A DNA stretch of 20,000 nucleotides. It comes from Plakobranchus ocellatus (Eukaryota; Mollusca; Gastropoda; Plakobranchidae). The stretch spans positions 460,496 through 480,495 of the forward strand of contig BLXT01002217.1 in assembly GCA_019648995.1 (NCBI GenBank), in the 5' to 3' direction. Under the pieces are notes generated by a model. The model saw only the letters and a program-made list of their open reading frames with translations. It was not told where the DNA came from and made no database searches. This document shows positions 1 through 11,000 of this stretch, piece by piece; positions within the stretch are counted from its first letter, which is position 1, and every line of letters starts with the position of its first letter. The translations under genes were made by a program, and so were the position numbers.

Positions 1-210
1 TTCTTCAACAAAATGCTTGAAAAAATCTACAGACCATTTATAAAATAACTCTGTAACCACCAGGCATTAAGTCATAAAACTTTCAGGAAGGCACCTTGGC
101 TAAACTACCAGAGTATTCATAGAATGTTGAATATGCAAATTAAGTCAAATGACTTTTGGAGCATCTTAAAAATCTCATGAATACACAAAAAATCCTGTTA
201 TATATTAAAA

Positions 211-216
211 TTTATT
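211..216 (-). terminator. Candidate polyadenylation signal AATAAA
   Basis: By eye this is the only AATAAA on the minus strand between the RBM45 stop codon and the left edge. It is followed by a T/GT-rich stretch (TTTTTTGTGTATT, about 183-196) of the downstream-element kind. It lies about 1.65 kb past the stop, so it needs either a long or a spliced 3' UTR. A nearer ATTAAA variant is at 1831-1826, 33 bases past the stop. Confidence 0.35.
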
Positions 217-246
217 GTTCTTTCACAATAATAAAGCATGTTGTGG

Positions 247-544
247 GGTATTTTATCACTAAAATGTCAATTAAATGAATAACCTTGAAATAAAAATGAA
301 AAAGAAAAAAGAGTTTGAGTTAGTATTGTTATTTCTTTTGCGGTTATAAAGAGATAAGTGTGAGAGACAAATGAGGGAAAAACTGCATTTTCAAAGGTAT
401 TTTATCACTAAAATGTCAATTAAATGAATAACCTTGAAATAAAAATGAAAAAGAAAAAAGAGTTTGAGTTAGTATTGTCATTTCTTTTGCGGTTATAAAG
501 AGATAAGTGTGAGAGACAAATGAGGGAAAAACTGTATTTTCAAA
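247..544. repeat. Two-copy 149-bp tandem duplication
   Basis: Copies at 247-395 and 396-544 are joined head to tail. I see only two substitutions between them (T/C in the ATTGTYATTT stretch and C/T in the CTGYATTTTC stretch). The near identity implies a recent duplication. It lies in the 3' flank of RBM45, possibly inside the 3' UTR. I recognise no motif in the unit. Confidence 0.95.
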
Positions 545-547
545 GGT

Positions 548-1857
548 TAATGTAACCTGTCAGGAAAGAAGAACCTACAAAAAGCCATTGGAGTCTCTTG
601 ATAAATCTCCAAGAACAATCTACTTACTCCTGCTGAGTTTTGCATCACAATTCATCAACCATTCCCTAAGATTGTTTGTCTCTTAAATACTACAACATTT
701 CACAAACTCATTGTGCCTCTGCTGCACGACGCTGACATCAATTACATCTACACTTGTGACATCCTATATCCTCTCTACTGTCTCACTAACTGAGCTAGAT
801 CTATCATTATCTGACTCAACACTGTCTATTTCACCTTTAGAATTATCAGTTTTAGTTACACATTCATCCCCTGAGTCATCATCCTTTCTGAGCACATCAT
901 TATAATCATGTTAATCCATCTTGACTCATTACTGTTTGGAAAATGTGAACGAACCCCCCCCAAATCCCTAAATTTTGTGCCTTTCTGACAGAGAAAAAAA
1001 TTCACAGATTGATGTCAGCCATTTTGGAACACAGGGAAACATGTGCTGAAGAGTTGCAGTGAACCAGTCCTTTCAAAGCTTTTCATTTGCCCTCCTTTCG
1101 TATTATAAATTTGACCAAGATGAGCATAGCAATGGTGATGCTGATAGGGACTTCGACTTAAGTCAAAATCAGCAAAAATACAACCATACGATTGAAAAAG
1201 TAAATAAATGAAAAAAATAAAAAAAAATACATTTCAAACCAATACCTCAGGAATGAAAATTAAATCTTTAAGCTCAATTCTATTCTTTTTAAAAAATTTC
1301 CTCACCAGACTTATTTAGTTACAACTACAAGACAGTCATTCTGTTAGGTAATATATCACAGGCTTAAACATATGACATAATTCTTCTGAACAGCTATAGA
1401 ACATGCTCTGAAATAAAAAGAGTACTGGAGGCAACCAAAGGAGGTCACATTCATCGAGGAGCGATTGCATACCATTATCGAATGAATGATTCTTGCGACA
1501 CAATACACTGCTGATAAACAACCCGACAAGAATGCTTTTTTTTTTGTTTTAAATAAGGTACAAAATTTACATGTAACAAATACATCCAATTTCTATAACT
1601 TTATCCTTATTTTCTCACTTAAGAAATTATGAGAATAATCCCACCCTTTTCTTTCTCTGATTGATTCAATATGAAGGTACTGTAAAGTATTCCAACACCT
1701 TTTTTTCCCCAAGAAATTCCAAAAAGGACAGCTAAATTTTGTGCTAATTTTTTTTTTCAAACTGCACTTTTCTTCCAGCATAACAACAATCTGTGACTGT
1801 TGACCCTGTACAATGATAAAAGAGTTTTAATAGAAACAATTAAAAAAAAATATCTTT
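548..1857. other. 3' flank of RBM45; no confident gene
   Basis: AT-rich DNA downstream of the RBM45 stop, probably 3' UTR or its intron plus flank. The minus-strand frame 910-764 encodes an acidic Asp/Ser-rich peptide (KDDDSGDECVTKTDN, then VESDNDRSSSVSE) but has no ATG. Short open frames at 711-905 (plus) and 1336-1781 (minus) look like chance. Confidence 0.5.
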
Positions 1858-1862
1858 ACCTG
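1858..1862 (-). promoter_or_regulatory. Candidate 3' UTR splice donor CAG|GTAAAG
   Basis: Minus-strand CAG|GTAAAG begins one base after the RBM45 stop codon, with GT at 1859-1858. It is closer to consensus than several donors in the coding part. One possible acceptor is TTTTTATTTCAG (CAG at 1410-1408). If used, the 3' UTR would be spliced; a junction this close to the stop codon would not be expected to trigger nonsense-mediated decay. Confidence 0.35.
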
Positions 1863-1863
1863 A

Positions 1864-2048
1864 TTAGAGTCTTTGTTTTTTGGAAGGCCCCTCATCTCCA
1901 GGGAAGCCCACATGAGAAGGATTTGATTTGGGAGGTTCTGCTTCTAAAACTTTCAACTTTTGTCCTGCTAAGCTTTGACCGTGTAAAGTTTCAATGGCTT
2001 TTATTGCACTTGTCTTGGATGCAAATTTTGCATAACCGTAGTTGCGTC
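1864..2048 (-). CDS. RBM45: RBM45 exon 11: end of RRM4, C-terminus and stop
   Basis: The acceptor is TTTGTTTCAG (AG 2050-2049). Encodes [20 protein letters not shown] (RNP1), [20 protein letters not shown], and a tail ending GPSKKQRL before TAA (1866-1864). NYGYAKFA matches NVGYAKYA of vertebrate RBM45, and the basic end recalls its KRQRTY end. A CAG|GTAAAG donor-like site lies 4 nt past the stop codon. Confidence 0.93.
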
Positions 2049-5000
2049 CTGAAACAAATGCGCATTTGCATGATATCCTCTGTTATGGAAGCAATTTTTC
2101 TTGTGAAAGATCTACAAATTTTATTGCAAAAGTGAATGCAACTCTACTTACAAATAAATCTATACTAATGCAACCCTTAAAGGCAATCAATGATGGAGGT
2201 AATGGAATTGAATGACTGAAGAATGCTAAATTTTTTGACATGTTTAAAAAAGTTACTGCTTTACTAAGAAGGCTAACATACCATAGCTGTGATTTCACCA
2301 AGACTTTTAATCAAATGAAAAAATAACCATATTTCACAAAATGCCTATGTTTTCGTTCACAGGATTGATTCCAAAAATTAATTTGCTTGAAGTCCAATAT
2401 TTCAATCACTAATAAGTAACCACTCAATGGCATGGACAAATTAAAAAAATTATACTGTAGTTGCTTTTTCTGAATGCTACATACATCTACATGGCATCTC
2501 TACTTTCACTCAAGTTTTGTGGTGAAGGTTTCTTAATTTTACTTTGCTTTCTTTCCCTTTAAAGGAGTGGAGAAAAAAAAACAAAAAAACCTTTGAAATG
2601 TTACAATACAACCTGACTATATTCATTTCAAAAGTAAAAAAAAAAAATTTTTTTCATTTTATTGGCCACTTTAATTGTCCCTTGAAACTTCTTAAGTTAA
2701 AGGGCTTTTTGGCAAGGTGAATAGCAGAACTGCCCCTATGCTGCCATAACCAAATAAAGAGCAGTTTCATCAGTGTACAAACTATGGACAAAACTGCTTT
2801 TCATGTGGACATGATGTATTAAAAATTGCCAGTATTCAGAGTTTGAAGCAAGGAACATATGCTTTGAATATTTTAATTTGCTTTATTTAGAAATTGTTGA
2901 TTTGTCATTGGCTTCAAATATTAAGTTTAATTTTTTAGGTATTGAAACATGCATGAAGGAACACCTTATGGCAAACAAGTACACTGATAATATAATTTTC
3001 AAACTGTAGAAAGACGAACCTGAGAGTAAGTAGACATCGATAAGATTTCCAAATCTACAAAAGGCATCCTTAAGAACCTTCTCCGAGACTCCAGAGGGCT
3101 GGCACACAATAAAGAGTCTCTGAGCCAAGTTTGTGCCATCTTCCTGCACTGTGGGCTGTACTGGAGGCAGTGGGATGCTGCAGTAGAAGGCGCTCCGATC
3201 CCTGCGACCATCTCCCACAGAGCCTGCAGCTGATGAGCTGTTTAGGTTGAGAAGATTGTGAGGATTGATACCAGCTTTCTCGAGTATCATGGCTGCCTAT
3301 GGAATCAAAGTTAAAGAAAAGAGTTTCCCTTAATATCGCTTCAAAATATTGCACAAAGCACCATGCATTATCAGTCGATTACAAAAAGAAAAAAAAAAAA
3401 AAAAAGATTACGCAAATAATTTAGTGATCCTAATCCCTGCTTTTGTGATATCTTGAGAATAAGACTGCCAATCCTCTTCACAGAAAGTGAGAAACAAACT
3501 AAGAAAAGCTTAAAAATATCAAAACTGAGGAAAAAAATTCATTAAAAAAAAAGAAAAAAGAGAATATGGGGATACAAAAGAAATGAATGAGGGAAATTAT
3601 TAATGGAGTTGTTATATGTAACTATTTTCATCATTAGAAAAGCTCTAACCTAGAAAAATAAAAAACTGTGATACGAAGACATAAAAGCTGATACCGGAAA
3701 CTCAAAATTGTAATCTATTTTTGCTTATGTGAACGCACGAGCACCAAATAATAGCCTACAAGATAAGAGAATATTTTTAAAACTCATTAAAGGTAATATT
3801 GCAAGACTTTTCACTGCGGAAGGACTGCAAAAAACATAAGGAATGTGTAACAGCACAAGAACCATAAATGTAGGGCTTTAATATTAATCCAAAATTTTAT
3901 ATAAAATAAAGAAAATGCATGTCGTAGAATAAATTTTAAGAAAGATTGAAATAACGATTGGCAAAGGAAAAAAAATACTGGGGTCTTAATTTATGCTTTT
4001 ACTGAAACAAACTTTGCTTGGTTGATTCTCGACTAAGCCACAATATTTATAAAAAGAAAAAAAAAATTAATTACAACAAATGTTTCTTTGAAATATATTT
4101 TATGTTCAATGTTTTTTGTTGAAGAGTGTTTTTAATTTATAATGTGACTAATAAAAAAGTTTCAAAATTATTTATGAGAGGAAAATATTTATTCAATCTA
4201 TCTTTACTTCCACCTGTATATCCTGACATGATCTACCAAAAATTGCTTTGAGACTGAAAGACTGTAGGGGTAAGCTTAGTCTTTATATATTAAATCTAAA
4301 TAAGGCTGGCTCTCCATTTTTTTTTTTTAGCCTTGATTGATGATACTTGACTAAATGCCTTCCTCATTATTAACATTCATGACCAATATACGTACATTGC
4401 TACTAATTTGCAACTTATCTAGGATTAGGGTTTGATTTAGAATTAGATCTATTCTAGCTATGGGTGTAGTCTAACTAGATCTAGCTGTAGTCTGGACTCT
4501 TCAAAATGCATAGACCAAACTTCCAATCAAAGCCAACAGCATCAGAAAAAAATTATCTACATGTGCATCTGTTTAGAGGTGTCAATGTCAAGATTCCATA
4601 AAACTTAAAAGCCATTATTGATTATATGTTGTGATCTGATCAGTTATAAATATACCAAAGATGTCATCTGATTGTCACATTCGAAGAAAATAATCATACT
4701 TCTCCTTTACATGAACCAGGCCTATTTGATGTACATTAATAACTTTATTATCACCTGTAATAGTATTTTTATCATCGTAATACTATTTCCACAGAAATTT
4801 CAATAGAAATTTGTATTACATAGAAACATATTGTTACAAATTAAAAAACACAACCGCTTCCACTTCTGGAACAAAATGAAAAAGAAAGAAGCAGAAACAA
4901 ACATAAAACAGAGTGTACATTAATCTTACATTTAAAGAAACAAAAACCGTAATTTTGGAGTCTGTCTCCAAAACAATGTGTAAATTTGGCTTGGCAGCTC

Positions 5001-8000
5001 TGCATTATGGCCTTGTTTCAGAAGTAAATTACTGAAAACAGTGGTTTACAAAAACATTATTTTGTCTTTAAGATCTTTGAGATAAAGGATGAGAATACTT
5101 TTTTCTATGCATGAATGATTCATTCAGAGCAGGATATAGAAGATTTGCATTATATATTATTTAGGTCACGCTTTCATTTTCTAACCATCGCAAAAAATAT
5201 CTGTTCCAGAATCCAAACCTAAATGTTCTGTTGCATTTAGAAGTCTGTATACTGTTATATTCTCAATATCTTTGACTCATTTTTTTTTTTGAATCATAAA
5301 AAATGACTCAATTTTAAACATTTCAACAAGATGTCTCTCACCTTCTGTCTAACATCCATAGTGTCCATTGAGTTCATACTTGAGGTGCTGTAGCTTGCAA
5401 AACCACTAAACAAAAAAAGCAAATATGTAATCTTTCAGTAATTCTGCAACCTTTCAGCACAAAGATGTGTTTTAAGATCTCCAAAAAATACATATGATTC
5501 ACATATCATAAGACAAGGGATGCCACCACCGAACTTTAAAAAAGCCTGAAAAAATTTTAGACACCCAACCCCAGCGCGGCCCTGTATCACATTCAGACAA
5601 ACTGAATTAACTAAGGCCAAACATAACTATCGAATAGGACTGGATTATTCTGCATGATAAAAATTAATAATAAGTAGAAAGCATTCATTTTTACTATACT
5701 GACTGTATAACTAAATTTTTCAGAACTCTAGTCATTGTTACAGCTTAAGATACATAGACGGAGAGAAAAGGGAAACATTCTCTGACGCCGGAAAATTTTA
5801 TGACGATCCGAAAAAGCCAGAGAAAAGTGGCAACCCTGTTAGACCAGTCTTTACCATTGCTAAGCACATTAAGTGCACTTTCTGGCTGTATCAATGATTT
5901 AAACTGTTTAAAATATAACTTCAATCGTTTGGATTTGTCTCAAAACATACATGATATTGTCTAAAACTAGTTAAGTAATTCTGCCGAATCAGGCAGCTTA
6001 AAGTCTGAAATAAAAGGATTTACCTTGAAGATGGTCACTTCATGTGAACGCTTTTACTTCTCTTCTTTCTTTATCTTATGTTTTGAAAATTCCAGGCCTG
6101 TAAAGCACTGAATGGATGGTTGTTCAGGTAATATCATTTTGCTTCAATACGTTTGTGCCCTCATCTCTCTCTATTCTTCCACATAATCATTATTTCTGCT
6201 CAATCAGAAACTGATTTTTGTAGAGTTTATTGAGACAAATTAAGCTCCAAAAATTATTTAAGGCATACCCAGTATATTGAGAATAGTTGTTGGAATCCAC
6301 ATTCATGGGATACTCCTGTCTCATCGACTCATCAGCCAACTGTACATGTAGGGGACTGCCCAGAGGATACTCAAATCCATTCAGCTTATCCCGGGCATAT
6401 GACGCACACTGTGGACTACTGTACCTTGCGTACGCTACACCTGTATCAAATTAAAGCATAGAATGGGTAAGTATGTGATTCCTATGAAACTAAGAACATT
6501 TTTTTTTTTCATTCCATTTAAATTACAAAAATACAGGGATACATTTTTTTTACATAAGACTGTGAAATAGTTGCTGCCATTGTGTTTTCTTAAATAATTA
6601 GCACAAACCACGAGTGTCAAAACAAATGTTTTAGAAGAGATGCCAAAAATAATATGATAAGGCCAACACAATCCTTGTTCAGCGTGAGACTTAGTATTTT
6701 GTAATGACTTCAAATTCCTCAGACAGCTAATACAATTATTCAAGATTAGAAAAAAAAAAAAAGAAAGGCAGCTAACTCAATTCATAGCCTTTGTGATATG
6801 TAAATAGACTGTAATGTTATTTCTCTTGCCACAAACTGGACATATGAAGGACAATCTCAAACACCTTTTCAATTGAATGATCCTGCAAGCAACTTTTACA
6901 TAATGTGTGTATCACTGAATAAAATTCAACATGTTCTTAGTTTTTACCTTTAGCTCAGACTTTTCTGTTAGCACTAAAACAAGTATGCTTTGTCAAGAAA
7001 CTGAAGGGGAAAAGAAAAAAAAAAAGAATACCTGTAGTTTCATTAAGATCACAGTACTCCATGCCAGGAATAAGATTGAACAGCTTTGACAGATAGCCCT
7101 GAGTAAGACCAACTGGGGCCTGAATGATGATCCGTGAACAGCTTGTGTTAATGGGATAATCTGCCAGCAGCTCCATGGGCCCTGGGCGAGGATTTCCCAG
7201 GACTGACAAAAAAAAAAAAACATTTCTTTTGAAAAACATAAAACACTGGGAAAGAAAAACTCTCTTAGAATAGCTTTATTTTCAGAATGAAATAAACAAG
7301 TCATATAAAAATCACTTGAAGATAGTATACATTGCATTGAAGTTCAGGAACTTTAAGAGCTGTACCCTTTTCAAAAAAAATTTTGAATTTCAAAGATGCC
7401 AATGTCAGGCATTAGCTTGATCTCTGCAGTTTTTTAAGGTGAAATTGTGATTCAAACAATTAAATCTTGCAAAAAAAAAAAAAGAAAAACTCACACAGGA
7501 AGTTCTCTTTCTTCAAAGACATATGTTTTGCAAATGTCAACCATCACTCATTACACTAAACAGACATTATCTTCTAATTCAGTCTTTACAACATACAATG
7601 AAAACAAAACTTAGGACTTTCTCTAATTACCTGATGAACCTCCACTGTGAAACACATCAGAGCCAAACCCAGAGCGAAAGTCATCTTCATACAAACGCTT
7701 CTGACCTGTTAAGAATAGGCTAAATCTGTTACGACCTGCTATGACTTATAAATAATGGGTATAAAAAAAAGGCTAGACATAAAATAATTTCAATGCCATG
7801 TTTTAAATTTATTTTTAAAATTACAAAACTTAAGATTGTGGTAGTGTAACATATGAAAAGGTGCTCTCTATTTCATCACTATCACACTTTTGCTGAATTC
7901 ACAACGCTAATTGAATGGCCACTTGCCCAAAAATTTACAAAGATATTCTAGCTACTCAAGGGACCTAAATAACTTGAAATACCCAAATATAGTGTATAAC

Positions 8001-11000
8001 TTGATTATATCGAGAGTTAAAGGCATTACTACTTCATCCTCTCTAGGGTGTGCTTTTTCTGTAAAGATTGTCATTTAATGCTACACAAGATTTAGATTGA
8101 TATGTCTATTTTACTTTGAAATCAAGGTCTTATATGCCCTTTGTACAATAGAATTTACATTAAAATGATGTCTTTAACCTTAACCTTTTGAGCCCTGTCC
8201 ACTAGTATACCAGGGGCAAACAAAATGGCGCCCATGCCTATCCACCGGTTTACTGGTGCATGAACTCCTCTCAGTTTATTTAGAATTATAGCCAATCAGG
8301 AGTCACCCTAGCATTTTCACCTTCACTAACATTCAAAATGGTTGCAAACCAAAGGGAATGGATTTCATGTGAGTGATTCTTTGTGTAAGACAAAGACATT
8401 TTATCATGGAAAGTGATGGTGAACAGCCAGGCCCATTTGGGGCAAAACATAGATGGAAGACATTGTTTACAGCTACCTACGTTAAGGATCAATTCGAGGA
8501 CTTTTGTGAATTAGACGGTGAAAATGATGAGGACTACCCTGATAGTGACTTAGATATTTCCGATAATGACTCTCTAGACTCAGATGATAATGGAGACCTA
8601 GATCTAGATATAGATATGCCTAGATCTAGAGATCTAGAAACAGCTCAATGTGTGCATGTCTCTCGAGTGTCTGGGACACAAAAATTGAAGATAAAGGGTG
8701 GAATAAACAATTTTAGCCAAAATTGTGAATATTCCATGATGTGGACCAAGAAACACTCCTGATGAAACAACACAGTTGATTTTGCTAATTTATTTCTGGA
8801 CAATGAGTTTTGGGCAAATCTGGAAAGGCTGGGCAGGAGAAGTTTTGAGCTCTCGGGGCTCAGGGCTCACAAGATTAATGTTATAATTGCAAAAATTGAA
8901 AAATACATAAAAATTTTATAAGCTAAGCAGCCTAAGACATTTCATAGTATTGTTCTCAGAAAAATAAAAATGACTTCAGAGATTTTGAATGTAGTAGCAG
9001 AAAGTAATAGCTTTTGTTTTAAAACAAAAAAAATGTGAAACTTTCTTTTCTAACATCATGCATATTTTCTCATGTCATTTCAAATCCTAATTTTCATTAT
9101 TAAATCAAGTAGGAACCTAGGACTCTCTACTCTTTTGCTCTCTAATGAGTATCATACTACTGTATCTTCAACAGCTTCCACTTAAAATACAATAAATCAC
9201 TGTATGCACTCTATGACAATTCTTATTTTGAATCTATTGCTTTATTTAATATTGTTACCTGCACTTGAGTGATGTGGAAAACCATGATACTCTATCTCAT
9301 CCCTCTCCCCCCTAGACCTTTGCGGCTCAGCAAATTTAGGTCTGAAGGCTTTGAAGTGAAAAAAAAACAAAAAAACATAGATGTAAACAGAAAGTATGAG
9401 ATTTTTGTATCCTTTTTATCTTTGTAGATTTGTCAAGACGTCCATATCATTATTAAGTTTTAAATGTGAAGGTTTTTGAACTTTGAAAAAACCCCCATAA
9501 AACACATAGATATAAAATTTAAAAAGTTAAAATTTAGTTTTTTACATAAGTTTTAGATTCCACTTTTGAGCCACTGAGAGAAGCTGCAAGACATTGAAAA
9601 TTCTAAGAACAATTTCAGATTTCCCTTCTATTTCATCTCTCTCTCAGAGAAAGAAAGCCTTCTTTCAAAGAGCAGGAATTCATTGACATTTTAGAATTCT
9701 TAAAGGAGAAAATCAAGTACATAAGCATGAAACTCAAACTCACAAGAATCACAGTTTTCATATGCTAATGCAGCATGAAGAGGTTTGAAATAGCGCACAT
9801 ATCCAAAACCTTTGTTTTCTCCAGTGTTATGATCCTTCAGAACTGTGACTGACTCAACATCTCCGAATTCCTGAACAAAAAACAGAAAGAAAATAAATCT
9901 GAATATGACTTGAGCATTTAAAAAAAAAAGTTTAATCAATCACTACATTGAAAATGACAGGAGATAGTGATAAAATCTGATATTAAAGCTCCAGTTCACT
10001 TATATTTGATTTGTCAATACAGAAACAGAATGTTATTTTATTTTTTAATGCAAAAACAGAATTAAGAACAGCAGAAAAATTTCACTTGTATTGTTTAAGC
10101 TAGCACTTATTTCTAAAAGTTGTTTCTTTTCATAAAGATATTTGAAAAGAATATAAGTAACACAGTATACTATCAACTGCTTTTTTTTCTTACACTTGAA
10201 AGTGTTGGTAGATCTTATTCAGCTTTGATGAAGATTTGGAAAGACAATCAAACATTCGTTTACGGTTTACACAAAGGACAAGAAATAATTTTGACAAGCA
10301 TTCAACAAACCTTGCACAAAAAAGCTGTTTTGATAAATCCAAAAAGCATTTTATTTTTAACATAACTTCCAGAAATTCTATGTTTCAAGACTTTAAGGGA
10401 GTCTTTAAGATTTTAAGGCTTCAAGAAAGTCTTGACTTCATTTTAAAGTTTTTGAAGGTAAAAAAGCATAAAGTTTTAAGACAAAATGTCAAGGAAAGAA
10501 AGGAGAGGAATTAAACAGGAAATAACAAAACAGTCACTGAGACATTCACATAACAATCATTTCTAATGGCCTACTTGAGGTAAGTTCCAATTTTGTTGCA
10601 TGAGCAAAGTTCCTGCTGATCCTATCTTGAAAACATCCACTTTTTATTTCTCAAGAAAAATGATAAGTCTCATTAAGCTGGTAGGCCCATGTCATAGTTT
10701 TTCCTTGCTTTTCTCTTACATTCACAAGTGACAAAAACATCACAACATTGGAGGGTTTCTATTACACATATGTGATGGGTTTCACAAGAAAAGATATTGA
10801 GATCATCTTCGACTAAAAGCCCAACAAATGAAAAGTGAAATATCAATTAGTGATGTCTTTTTCTTGCAGATTTACCCTTGAAACTTAAAACTAGAGCTCA
10901 GCAACATGTTTTTTGCTTTTTTGGGACGTACCACAAATGCATGTTAATGAAAGTTTAACGAAATTTAAAGAACGGACAACAGCAAAAATTGAGAAATGAG

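Larger units (their letters stand above)
7706..9258 (-). other. Intron 5 of RBM45, containing a piggyBac-like insertion
   Basis: 1,553 bases. The middle (8184-8874) is a TTAA-flanked non-autonomous transposon listed separately. The flanks (7706-8179 and 8879-9258) are AT-rich with nothing recognised. Confidence 0.85.

Noticed and set aside
5780-5830. CpG-richer patch in intron 8
   Set aside because: Too short to assign; no repeat partner in the window and no open frame.
10388-10405. Small hairpin (AAGACT/AGTCTT) in intron 3
   Set aside because: A 6-bp stem in repetitive CTTTAAG-like sequence is expected by chance.
10120-10514. Plus-strand frames in intron 3
   Set aside because: They lie in an intron on the opposite strand to the gene, show no domain and overlap each other in different frames.
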